Positions 48,293 through 58,739 of a stretch of DNA of 64,000 nucleotides are shown here, one piece after another. A program made the translations under genes and the position numbers. How positions within the stretch are numbered: position 1 is the first letter of the stretch; each line of letters starts with the position of its first letter. Source of the DNA: Atherinomorus stipes (taxonomy: Eukaryota; Chordata; Actinopteri; Atheriniformes; Atherinidae); contig JALJCO010010195.1 in NCBI GenBank assembly GCA_023101725.1, positions 558,001 to 622,000 on the forward strand. Direction: 5' to 3'. The notes under the pieces are model-generated. The model did no database searches, was not told the DNA's origin, and saw nothing but the letters and a program-made list of their open reading frames with translations.

Positions 48293-51200
48293 CTGCAGAA
48301 CAATGACAAAAAATACATATTTCAACATCAATGATTTCACAAGACTTTCATGACAAAGTGCTTATCATGCTCAAGTGTGCTTACCCTTTGAATAAACAGT
48401 TACATTCAATTTTCCAGACTTGTCCATTGCAACCTTCCTCCATCCATGGCTCAGGGATGGGAGCCACTCCTCCACCTCACAGAAATACAAGCCACTGTCC
48501 TCAGGTTTCAACACCGTAAGGATGAACTGGCCAGGCAGAGGGTGGCCAAAACTTAATACCCCCTCCTCTAGCTTGGTTTGTAAGGTGGAATTTGTGTAGG
48601 CCATGAATATGGGCTGTTCTTCTGCTTCTGTGTCTTTATGCCAAAACCATGTGACCTGGAACTTGGATTCACTGCTTGATTGTTGGGTGATGCAGCAGGA
48701 GATGTTAAAATGATCTATTTTGCTGACATTCAGCTCCACTTCTTTCTTTTCAAGGGACAGGTTTGGCTCTGTGAAAGAGCACACAAGGAAAAAGCTTTGT
48801 TTTTAACGACACTTGAGCTTAATGTCGCAAACTAATCAATGAGACCTTAATTACATTTCAAGGGACTGACAGGCTATTGATGAATCAGTGAACAGGGACT
48901 GCATGAGGCTTTGCAAATATCAGACTTGGATAACCCCCAAGAAACCTCTATCTGTAATAATAAAAAGGGTCAGCAAGGCAGAAAAAGAAGGACTACCGTG
49001 TAACAAGAGATAAAATGACAGAGGTGTTACATTAAAAGTGACAAGAGGAGAAGTGGTCACGGTGCTGAGAAACAGCTATGGGAGGTTGTGCAACACAAGT
49101 CCTCAAAATATGTGCAGATGTGCAGACATGTACAAGATTACAAGATACTGCAAGCCTCCGAGGTGCTGCAATACCTGGGTATTATTTTCTGTTCCCAGAG
49201 TCAGAACTAAGCACGGACAGGCAGCGGTCAGTCTTTATGCTCCTCACATGTGGAGCAAATTCCTGGAAAACTGCAGGTCTGCTGAAACTCTCAGCTGGTT
49301 TAAATGAAGGTTCGAAGATTTGTGGCTGCCTTTTATCAAAACAACTTTCAGTTCCTCAAACTGTAACTTTTATCTCTTGATTTTTATCTTATCCTATTTT
49401 AGATTCTCTCTGAAATCTTTGTGGTTTCGTCTATAGGCTATTCAGCTTCTACTGGGGAGCAAAAGGGAAGACGAGATGATGCATGAATAAAATCATTCTG
49501 GGAATGAAGTTGAATTTAAGTTGTGTTTAGCCCTTCTTTGACCCTCCTGTTCGGGAATCCGGGAAATGACTGTTTGTAATACTTTAGATAAAATATTTCA
49601 GGTTTACAGGAAATCTTACATGTGCTGATAAAACAGCAGAAGGACATGTTGTGGCAATTTATAGTTAACTCTAGAAGACCTGACAGGGTGAGGGTGAGGT
49701 TTTTTCCATTTTTATCCAATTTCTTTTTCTTTTTTTTTATAGCTTGATTGATTTTTTTCAATCTAATATACTTTTGTATTGTTTCTTTTATATCACGTCT
49801 TTAATGTAATGCCTTAAATGTTTCATGTGAAGCACTTTGAGTTGTCTTGTCCACAAAAGATGCCATACAAATAAACCTAACTCGCCACACCTCTGTCAGA
49901 AAATCCCTCTCATGTAGCCACCCTACCTGATTTACTAATGAAGAAAACATGGTTACATACTGTATAGCCTCAGGGGTTTACAGCAAACACTTCGCCAACA
50001 GGCAAAAAGACTACACGAGGCTGGAGGGGTAGTAGTGAAACAGGTCGGGGGAAAAGTGACTGGCAGACCGGAGTTTGACTCAGATTGATTTGGGTTTGCA
50101 GCTATCAGATGACATCTGTTGGTTTGTGGAAAATGGTTTTGAAACATCAGGCTGGTCATATTTCATTAATTTATTCATTAATTTATTCCTGAGCCTGAAA
50201 TTACCATGGAATATTTTCAGAGGTTCCAGCAGCACACTGATTAGACAGAGTTAAAATAGCTGGTGAAATACAGTTAAATGAATATTTAGGGTCCATTGCT
50301 GGGCAAATCTCAGTGGCTCTGCACTTTATTGCACTTTGGTTGTGAAGCTAAGCTCAACTTAACTTCACACGAAACTGGAGGGTTGTCAAGAAACCTTATA
50401 ATAATATAAGGTTTCTCAACTAGAACTTTCAATTCAAATAAAAAACGAATTGCAAAAACACTCACAAAAAAAGTGTCACATAAAGCTGCTAACAGACGGT
50501 TTTTGACTTCGGAATGTCTTACCTGAGAGGTTTACAGCCAGCGTGGTGTAACCAGAACTCTCCGAGGCCTTTTGCTTCCAGACACCGTTATTATCCAGCT
50601 GGTATTGCTCCACTTGGCACCAGTAGTTCCCACCATCCTTTTCATGGGTCCCCTGAATACTGAGGTGGAAGTCATTCTGAGTCGGTCTGGAGAGACGAAG
50701 CCGTCCCTGCAGGCCTTTGACCGCCTGGTTCTTTGGGTATTTCAGCAGGCCAGTGTGTTCCAGCTCCACCAAGGTGTGATTGATGGAGAAACTGTTTGGT
50801 GTGTAGAGCCAGGCAACTTTGTAGAAGAGGGAAGTACCAAAGGCATCTGAGAGGATGCTGCACTGGAGCTTTACTTCGTCTCCTTCTTGGCAAGTCAGCT
50901 GTTGTTCGTTCTTGTCTAAAAGAAGGTTATTAGCTAGACAACAAGAGAGGGATGAGATAATTAACCTGAGAATTAAACTCTGCTTCATGTATGAGTTTTG
51001 CCAGTTAAAAAATAAAAATCTTACCAGGTTCAATAACAGTTAGCCTTGTGGTTACAGACTTTGCAGGAAGTGGATACCAATTTCCGTGAGGTTCCCGCAG
51101 CCACTCCACCACCTGGCATGCATAGGCGCCTGTATCTGATAGTCTAGCTTGCCGAATAGTCAGCTCAAAACTAGGACCATCAGTGCGTCTCATGCTGAAT

Positions 51201-54200
51201 CGATGGTTGCTGCTCAGCTCTAACTCGGACCCAAAGGTGACAACAGCATTCCGGTCCGAGCTTATAATAGTCTTATTCCCCGCTCCCTGTCGGAGCACCC
51301 AGGTCACATCAAATAGAGAAGATGCAGACGTATTTGAGGCAACCGAGCACTTTATTTGGATGTCAGCGTTGATATTTTGTGTCATGCTGGCGCTGGAGGA
51401 TAAAGTAAGCTTACTCTCTAGAGGGGGACACAAAAATTGTAATGGCAAGGTGAGAAAAGAAAGAAACAGAAGGTACACAAGTTTCTATCCCGGAATGTTA
51501 TAAAGCAGAGGTGTCAAAATCATTTGAGTTCAGGGACCACAAACGGCACGATTTGATCTCAAGTAGGCCAGACCGGGAAAATTATCACACAATAACCTAG
51601 AAAGAACAATAACTACAGATGTTTCCCTTTATTTTAGCACATTGTCAAGATGTTTATATTTAATGAACTTTCCTTTTAGAAAAAATAAACATGAAATTCA
51701 TTATTATTATTTAACATAATGGGTTCCAACAATATTCTACCTCATTTGATTAGATTTTATTTTATTGATTCATTTTATGTATTAATTTCAGTCAACATTT
51801 TATCTATTTTTATATAGATAAATACATTTTAATATAAACTCAAATCAATCTGAATTTATAAAATTAATTTTCTGTTGAAACCTCCCCAAATATTGAATAT
51901 TTTTAATATATGTGTTTTTATATTTTAACTTTTATTATTACCATTATGATCAACTCATTCAAATATGACACTACATGTTCATTGTAACTTACAGATCACA
52001 ATGGATCTACAAAATCCCTTACTGTAACACTGAATGACAGGTATCTGGAACTAAAAAATTTCATGTAATGATTTGGGACTTTTTAAGAGAAATAAGATTT
52101 CCACATGTTTGAAGTAATACTGTAAAGTATCATTGAAATACTTCATATTTAGACATTTAATAAGATTCCAACCCATGGTGGACCAATCGGAAACTATAGT
52201 TTGTTCTATTGTTTTAAATGTGACATTGAACAATCCACCTCGCGGGCCAGACTGGACCCTCTGGCGGGCCGGTTTTGCCCCCTGGGCCTCATGTTTGACA
52301 CCCCTGCTATAGAGCATTCATAATACGTGCAGTACCTGGTTTCTGCACTCTCACAGTCAGCAGGTTGGATGGACGCAGCCCCTTATAAGCATTCATCAGG
52401 AAAGCTGACGCCTGACACCCGTAGACCCCTTCCTCCTTCCGGCTGGCACGGATGATTTGCATATAGTAAACAACCATATTGTTTTGGTTTTCTACCTTTA
52501 CTTGGTATTGTTGTTGGTCTCCAGACCAGCTGATGGTGCCATCTGAGTTCAGCTTTACAATGGTCTGGGTTGAACCATCACGTTCCAGGCTCCAAGTCAG
52601 AGTGATTGGCACACGTGGTCCTTTGACCTGGCACACCAACTTAACAGCTTCCCCTTCAGTCACTTGGCTGTTGCGACTTTTCAAAGATATTTCCACCAGT
52701 GAATCTGGGATACAAATCCAACACATATAATCATAAACCCTCAGTTTTGAAAGCACAAAATAAGCATGAGCGTACAACAAAGTACTGCCATCTTCTTCTC
52801 TCAGCTGCTTACTAATAATCTAGCACTATTTTCTTTAGAGCAGGAAATGGAAACTTGACCATGAATTTTGAGTGAATGAGTCAATCTATTTCTCCTTACT
52901 CCAAAACTGATGTTAAAATTGATGTTTCTGCTTTTTATTGATGAGAGACAGAAAAAAACTACTGGGATTAATAGAGTATTTTTCGTTTCATTTCATAAAG
53001 GAAAACTTATGCAAATGAAACCTGGACTAGATATATTGTTTCTGAGAAATACTGATTCCCTTTGGTGTGAACTGTGGGCCTTTAAAATTCAAACTCTTAA
53101 ATGCACAATAAAGCTACATAACACATTGAAAAGAAATGAAAAAGCCCTCTTCCAGACAGCATTCTGACCTGGGAAAGCATGAAAAGAAAGCTCACACACT
53201 GCTGAAAACAAAAGGACACAGCCTCTTTGGTGCATGAATTTGCTATGTAAATTCTTCACTTTTCTAGCATGCAAATGTAAAGTTTGGGCAGATGGTGATA
53301 TTGCAGGAAAGGCTGAAGTCATTTTAAATGTACAAGGTTAATCCTTTAGGTCACATTTCATGGCAGTTTGCCAACTTATATTTATAATATATGGAGTAAA
53401 CAGACAGGCAGGGCAATTTTCAGGCTGACCAGAATCTCCATATTTAGCTTTGCCTCTATGTCACTTGTACTTACACACTTGTTTCTATGCAGGTTAAAGT
53501 TGTGTGATGATTTTTTTTTTTTTTTCAGAAAGAATAACTGAACCTTGGTGATAAGAGGAATATACATAGCCTTCATGATTTGTTGAATAGTCAGGTTGGG
53601 GTGATCTTACCAATAGGATTCACAGTCACGCTGGCACTTTGTGACTGGCTGTAAGTGTGGCTGTTCGCTGTTCTCTCAGACACAGTGCACTGGTAGACAC
53701 CTGAATCAGAGGGTGCGACCTCGTCAAGCTCCAAGATGAAGTTATCAGTCGCTGGACGCGTCACTATTACTTTACGATTCATGAATTCCTCCGCTCTCTC
53801 TTCTACACCGTCCTGATTTAGACTGATGACTGTGGTGAAGTGAGCTGCTGGTGAGGATGCAGATTTGCGTTGCCAGGTGACAGAGAGCTGACCTTTAACT
53901 CCAGCGGCTTTACAGGACAGCCTCAACCTGTCCCCCTCAGTTACATCTCTGTCAGCATCTTGCATTTGGACTGAAAGCCCACTTTCTGTGAGGAGATAAA
54001 GCAGCAGACACTTGGCTTTACTGTGTTTGTGAAAATCATTCTAGAAAATATAGTATTGTTAACATTAATGAACTTTCAGGATGAATATGTATCTTGAAGA
54101 AACCTTCGGGTGAGATGGTGATCATCTGGGAGCTGGAGTCCTGGGCTGCCCCTTGTGAAAAGACCCCATCCGGGCTTCGGTCCTGAGGCCACGCTCTACA

Positions 54201-56364
54201 GACATACTCTCCCTGGTCTTCAGTTCTGACAGGCTTTAAGACGAGTCGATAATCTTTGGTCCCAATCCGTGAGGCTCTGAGCCCCCCTTCTTTCGCTCGG
54301 TCTCTAAACTCCGGCCGCACTGAGAGGATGCCCGTGGGGCCGATGCGGGCCAGCTCGCTGCTTCCCCGGAGCCACGCTACGGAGAAGAACCTCCCCTCCT
54401 GGTTCTGTGTGTCTATGCTGCAGGACAGTGACAGCTCCTGGCCTTCCTGCAGGGTAGTCTGCTGTGCGGAGATTTTCACCACCAGAGATGACATGTCTGG
54501 TGCCACTTCAAAGTGGGGCAAAAGATAAGAACAAGACAACAATAATAAACAAACGCAGATCCTGTCAAGAAACCACAGCACCAGTGCAAAGAGGTGTTGA
54601 CTCATGTCAAGACTTGCCATTCAATAAAGAAGTGAACAAAATCTGCAGAATGATTGCTGTTTCTAACCTTTGGCTTTGACTGTCAAGGTGATCTTCTCTG
54701 CATCCTTCTGGTGGAGCATGAACCAGGAGCGGTCAGGATCTTGGATCCACTCCTGAGCGTGGCAGTAGATCTGACCCTGGTCTGATGGCTCAAGCTGAAA
54801 CATCTTTAGCCTGTATGTGTCCTCTCCTATTTTATCCAGGCTAATAAGCCCTTCGTTGTAACGCTGCTCAAACCCCTGTCCTGGGCTCAGTTTGAAATCC
54901 CTGTCCAGAGAAATGATGGGCTGAGGACTGTCCTCCCCATCTTTATCCAGATACCAGGCCAAAGACAGATGTGTGTGCTGGAAGGTGTTGATGGAGGCTT
55001 GGCAGGCCAAAGTGAGATCATTGCCTTCGTCATAGCTCAGCAAGGTGGTGGAGTCAGATGATGAAACACGTAGGGAGTTGCTAATTACTATGGCAACACA
55101 AGAATGACAAAGATGAAAAAAAAAAGTCACACATTTAGATTTCCTTTCTGTAGAATTGTCATTTGTAAATACAGATAAACTGATGAACAAACTTTAAAAC
55201 TGACAAGATGATTGTTTACCTTTAACAGCTGTCTGAGCACTGTAGATTCCTTCATAGACATATTCTGAATTAATTACAGCACACTCATATTCTCCTTCAT
55301 CCTCTTTGCGAAGGCTTTTTATCTGAAAGAGGACTGAGGTTTGATTTACATATGTCAGATAAATGTCACTGCTGCTCACACGGTCTTTATGTCCGGCATA
55401 GCTGAAATGTGGGTTTTTAGTACTGATGATGTTGATAGGAAGAGGCTGTCCAGGTTGTGTCATGCTGAATTCAAAGTCTTGTTTAGCATTTTTGTTGGAG
55501 AAGCCGCTCACTTCGCAGGAAATGGAGAGCGGCGTGCCTACCACACGGTAGAGAGGTCCAGCTTGTATTTCAGTGTTCACTCTTGCTTCTGCTTAGCAAA
55601 GCACACACAAAAAAAGAGGAAAACATTTGTTTCAGTCACATTTCTGGATGGCAAATCTTTGTATCTGTAAAACAAATGGTCATAGAAAGTAAAAATTGTT
55701 GCATTTTAATTATAGTGCACACTGCAATAGGCGTTTAGAGGAATATAAAGTATAATCACAAGGGATAAAATGCTTACTCAGAGAAAAAAAATCTATAATT
55801 ACAACTTTTGCAATGAAAAGGTTGCAAGAAAACTTTTTTCATCAGGGCTCATGAATGTATTTCTGAATTGTATTTTTGCCTGCATCTATTAAATTGTGAG
55901 TGATGGGTTATGCGCTACTCTGCACCCTGTACATATTTTAACCATAAATTTGTAATGACAACATTAAAAAGCAGAGTTGATTTTATTAGGTATATCAGCT
56001 TGTTTTAGTAATACAGCAGATTAATTGTTACAACTATTATTTATTCTACATTCATAATAGGCTACTTTACTTGAATATAGGCTGCACACAATGATTTTTA
56101 TTTTTTTAAAAAGGTCCAAGTTGAACTCAAAATCCACTAAGTAGAAAGGCTTACGAATTCAAAATGATAATTTTTTAAAAGTTCCATATCGAAGAGACTA
56201 GTTTGCAAACGGAACAGTTAATTCTTGTCCATATTTCTACGTATGAAACACAGCAGAGGCCAGAACATCTGCAGGAATTCAGTGTCCTACTTACCACAAC
56301 GCAGGAGCAGAGCTACCCAGAGCAGGAAAGTGGCCCTCCACAGGGAGAGCCGGGAACACCTCAT
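48120..56364 (-). CDS. cd101: CD101/IGSF2-like EWI-family receptor, whole gene (10 coding exons)
   Basis: The ten exons are listed separately. They sum to 3,366 bases: 1,121 residues plus stop. The product is a type I membrane protein: signal peptide (1-23), eight Ig-like domains of about 123-140 residues each, a membrane segment (about 1076-1095) and a 26-residue tail. All nine introns are phase 1 and each Ig domain is one exon. Domain 2 has the family signature EWIQDPD; domains 6 and 8 have EWL. All eight domains keep the paired cysteines; domain 1 has Phe where Trp is usual (DFEFSM). Domains 2, 6 and 7 resemble mammalian CD101 most, but CD101 has seven domains and IGSF3 eight, so it may be a fish-specific or IGSF3-like paralogue. 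CD101 is an inhibitory leukocyte surface protein, and EWI proteins partner with tetraspanins. The symbol is tentative. Confidence 0.85.
48385..48768 (-). CDS. cd101: CD101-like exon 9, Ig domain 8 (membrane-proximal)
   Basis: The exon has 128 codons: EPNLSLEKKEVELNVS start, FNISCCITQ, VTWFWHKD, then SGLYFCEVEEWLPSLSHGW. The EEWLPS wording is that of IGSF3 domains 7 and 8. Four potential N-glycosylation sites (NVS, NIS, NST, NVT). The acceptor is CTCTTTCACAG and the donor G|GTAAGC. Confidence 0.87.
49050..49890 (+). mobile_element. 5'-truncated LINE with its 3' tail
   Basis: The plus strand encodes PRVRTKHGQAAVSLYAPHMW and SKFLENCRSAETLSWFK, which has the look of the last part of a fish LINE ORF2 (RTKFG-AF-Y-AP-WN pattern). 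It is frameshifted between two frames. The tail GAAGCACTTTGAGTTGTCTT ... CATACAAATAAACC at 49829-49880 is the same as the tails near 44.9 and 46.8 kb. It lies in intron 8 of the CD101-like gene, antisense to it. Confidence 0.6.
50389..50416. repeat. Perfect 12-bp inverted repeat (hairpin) in an intron
   Basis: AGAAACCTTATA, a four-base spacer ATAA, then TATAAGGTTTCT. Just beside it TGTGAAG (50341) and CTTCACA (50363-50369) form another pair of arms. Confidence 0.8.
50523..50933 (-). CDS. cd101: CD101-like exon 8, Ig domain 7
   Basis: The exon has 137 codons: VKLQCSILSD, YKVAWLYTP, HTGLLKYP, then GGNYWCQVEQYQLDNNGVW. The EW pair has become EQY. Sites NHT and NLS. The acceptor is TTGTCTAG. A second, in-frame acceptor (CCTTCTTTTAG) lies 21 bases inside and would drop seven residues. 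The donor is G|GTAAGAC. Nearest relative is CD101 domain 7. Confidence 0.87.
51025..51417 (-). CDS. cd101: CD101-like exon 7, Ig domain 6
   Basis: The exon has 131 codons: ESKLTLSS start, IQIKCSVAS, FDVTWVLRQ, then TGAYACQVVEWLREPHGNWY with an EWL motif. Glycosylation sites are NTS and NKT. The acceptor is CCCCCTCTAG and the donor G|GTAAGA. Close to CD101 domain 6. Confidence 0.87.
51506..52306. mobile_element. Non-autonomous hAT element inside an intron of the CD101-like gene
   Basis: It begins CAGAGGTGTCAAAATCATTTG and ends TTTGACACCCCTG, a near-perfect terminal inverted repeat of a very common fish hAT family with GGCGGGCCGGTT at the 3' side. The flanking 8-mers TTATAAAG (51498-51505) and CTATAGAG (52307-52314) match at six of eight positions, an aged target duplication. 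There is no transposase frame. Confidence 0.85.
52336..52704 (-). CDS. cd101: CD101-like exon 6, Ig domain 5
   Basis: The exon has 123 codons: VKLVCQVKG, ITLTWSLER, then EGVYGCQASAF, ending RPSNLLTVRV as in domain 5 of CD101/IGSF3. The acceptor is TTTGTATCCCAG and the donor G|GTACTG. A hAT element sits in the following intron. Confidence 0.85.
53611..53985 (-). CDS. cd101: CD101-like exon 5, Ig domain 4
   Basis: The exon has 125 codons: LRLSCKAAG, LSVTWQRKS, then SGVYQCTVSERT. There is no EW motif. The acceptor is CTCCTCACAG and the donor G|GTAAGAT. Confidence 0.85.
54104..54505 (-). CDS. cd101: CD101-like exon 4, Ig domain 3
   Basis: The exon has 134 codons: LSLSCSI, VAWLRGS, then DQGEYVCRAWPQD. 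The EWI position is replaced by AWP. It includes ELARIGPTGILSV, a stretch shared across EWI proteins. The acceptor is CTTTGAAG and the donor G|GTTTCT, which departs from GTRAGT, so this is the least certain donor of the gene. Confidence 0.82.
54668..55087 (-). CDS. cd101: CD101-like exon 3, Ig domain 2 with EWI motif
   Basis: The exon has 140 codons. LTLACQAS and IYCHAQ hold the cysteines, LAWYL the core Trp, and EWIQDPDRSWF is the family-defining Glu-Trp-Ile motif. HTHLSLAWYLDKDG and ISLDRDFKLSPG match CD101/IGSF3 domain 2 closely. The acceptor is CCATAG and the donor G|GTTAGAA, a weaker GTTAG form. Confidence 0.88.
55220..55588 (-). CDS. cd101: CD101-like exon 2, Ig domain 1
   Basis: The acceptor CTAAGCAG leads into EARVNTEIQAGPLYRVVGTP. 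Cysteines are in SISCEV and YECAVI. DFEFSM replaces the usual core Trp by Phe. An NQT glycosylation site is present. The GPLYRVVGTPLSISC block is the EWI-family domain 1 signature and parallels the igsf3 exon at 1-131. The donor is G|GTAAAC. Confidence 0.85.
56295..56364 (-). CDS. cd101: CD101-like exon 1, signal peptide
   Basis: ATG at 56364-56362 opens MRCSRLSLWRATFLLWVALL, a textbook signal peptide with a basic start and a hydrophobic core, followed by LRC. The donor is G|GTAAGTAGG. Seventy bases leave phase 1. It is the first ATG after the promoter motifs at 56454-56486. Confidence 0.85.
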
Positions 56365-56490
56365 CCTGATTCTGCTTCAAAGGTAACGCGGTGTTCTCAG
56401 CTCTGTGAGCAACTGCTCTGCCCGTGCCTTTTAGACTAATTTAGGTGGTTTTAACTTCCTCTTCGAGATATTCATCAAGAGGAAGTCTGA
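56365..56490 (-). promoter_or_regulatory. cd101: Promoter of the CD101-like gene with paired PU.1-type sites
   Basis: GAGGAAGT, the optimal PU.1/ETS core, occurs perfectly on the minus strand at 56461-56454 and on the plus strand at 56479-56486. GGTGGTT at 56444-56450 resembles a RUNX site. A TCTAAAAG tract (about 56428-56435, minus) could act as a weak TATA. PU.1 with RUNX1 drives many myeloid genes, which suits a leukocyte receptor. Confidence 0.5.
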
Positions 56491-58700
56491 GATAGCCTGT
56501 TTCCCACATTCACATCACCTGTGTTTCTCAGACATGTGCGTGTGCGCAGGTGCTATGTGGTGGAGTTTTGGAAAGAAAATAAAGTGAAACCCACAAACTG
56601 GCATTTTGCTTTGATGTGCGCATTGACGGAAACCTCTGACTCGAGCACAAGAGATGGAAAGAAAAGAAAAAAATGTCCATTGATGTCGCTCGGCGTAATA
56701 CTCTAACTCCGGCAGGTGATGCAATCTTTCAGTGTCCCTTCATTTCTGGCTGTTTAATTCATTTCTTTATAACAATAATATAGTTTTGTGCGACTCCCGG
56801 TTTGTAAGGGGTGATTCGTTCATTAAACACTATGGGCGTGACTAATGTTCAAGTCTGCAGACTGCGAGGTGCGGATTCATCGGCTGCATACGTCACGGCA
56901 GCGCGCCAAGTCCTACCCCGTTTCAAAAACGTCTGGAGGATCCTCCGAGTCCAGCCTCTAAACCCGCACACCACACCGTTTGGACTGAAACGAAGGGTCC
57001 ATCGCACGTATCCTTCGTGGCCTCTCGCCTATCCCAGAATTCAATGCAAGCAAAAAAAAAAATTCCTAAAAAAACAAAAACAAACAAACTTTATTTACAT
57101 AGCAGAATGTACAAACTCTCGTGAGGGGAGTAACAATGCGTTTTATACAATACTGTACGGTTACATCAAGAACAAACGCACTGAAAAGTTTGAACAATAA
57201 TCCTAAAGGGTTTAAATAACATAAAGGAAAATAAGATATTTAGCTCAAAATATACAATAAATTATGGTTACAAAGCGATGTAAACACAAAGTTAATTAAT
57301 CATCTTGACTAAGAAAGGGAAATATTTAAACAGAAGGAAATTTACGATTTTACAATTTATTGACATTTTTAGTGAGTGAAATATTGTAAAATTAAAAAAA
57401 AAGGCAAGTTAGGTATTTTGTTTCATCCAGCAGAAGAAGGGAGGGAAGCTGCAGAGATACGAGTGGAATATTTGTTTATATTGATGGATTTTTAAGTGTT
57501 AAATGAAGTGTTTACTGGTAAGAAAACAGATCATTTCTGTGGAAAATTTAAGAATATGCGAACAAGCATAGAAAGAAAGAAAGAAAGAAAGAGAAAAATA
57601 AAGAGAAAGTTTTTGCCTCAGAAAATCCACTTTGTTTAATATTATTCAGGGGTTAACAAGGGGTTAGTGGGGTGTCCACGTTCAGGTAGCGTCAGATAAA
57701 TGAAAAGGAATAAAATGTATTCCATATTAGTTCTTTCTCTTTTTTTCTAACAACGTAGCTGAAGGAATAAGCGGAAAGAAAGCCGTAACTAAACAGCTGT
57801 GGAGTCTGCAGTTACTAGGCAACGAGAGTGGAGCACTATGGGTAATTCTCGTCTGCTAGGATGTCCCATTTCAGCAGCCTACCCTTTCAGGAGGCTGCTC
57901 CTACGTAGTCTGCGCACTTCGCAGTCGACACACTTCAACATGAGACACACCTTACATCAGGTCCATCATCAGGTCAAATAATTGACAGGTAAAGGGCGGG
58001 CAGGTGGTTTTAAATGTGTTGCTAGGCAACATCCTAGGTTAAAAAAAAAAAAATCCCCCCATCCCCCTACTCTTTGTTTTTCACTTTTTTCCTTCCATTT
58101 TTTGACGAAGTAAAATTCTGGCCTCAGTCGGTTCTTTATCTGAAATGGGACAACAGCGCCACTTAGCGGAGAGTTGAAAGACTACAACTCTATAATGAGG
58201 TGTAGAATAAGGTGCACAACTAAAATTATATAAGATATAAGAAATTAAGATAGATATAGTAATTTATTTATAAGAGATTTGATTGAAGATCTGCATTATG
58301 TGGAAGTGTGGTGGAATGACTCAATTGGTGAATGCCCTTCTGAGGTTGTCCAGCATATTGTGGAGAGTCCAGCATCACTCACAACTTGACTAGTTTCATA
58401 GATAAGTTTGTTGAGTCTATTGGTATCAGCCCAAGCTCAATGCTATGAAAAATGGCACTGGCCACTGCAGATCCATAAAATACCCTGCCATCATTTGGCC
58501 AATGTAGAAACTTAAGAGCCAACTCAGAAAATGTGAATGACTCCAGCCCTTTTTGTAAATGGTTTCTGGGTGTTTTTTTTTTTTTTTTTGGAAAAGTTCA
58601 GTTAATTGTTCATAAACACTTCCAAATATTTACAATCCTGAATAATGTCCTTAGATTCACTTACTTGATGGGATCAGTGGTGGTGGGTCAACCAAATCAC
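56491..58700. other. Non-coding interval upstream of the CD101-like gene
   Basis: I find no exon. A CpG-rich patch lies at about 56835-57035 (around ACGGCAGCGCGCCAAG) and another at about 57840-57960. Both resemble pieces of fish DNA transposons, but I could not pair their ends. A (GAAA)n run lies at 57573-57593 and a poly(T) at 58572. The open frame across 56811-57056 has no recognisable domain. Confidence 0.5.
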
Positions 58701-58739
58701 TGAATCTGTAAAGTTGTTCAGTTTAAAAAAATACATGTC

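Noticed and set aside
56811..57200. 129-codon open frame in a CpG-rich patch
   Set aside because: It looks like part of a DNA transposon terminus; no domain, no start context, and it ends in poly(A)-derived lysines.
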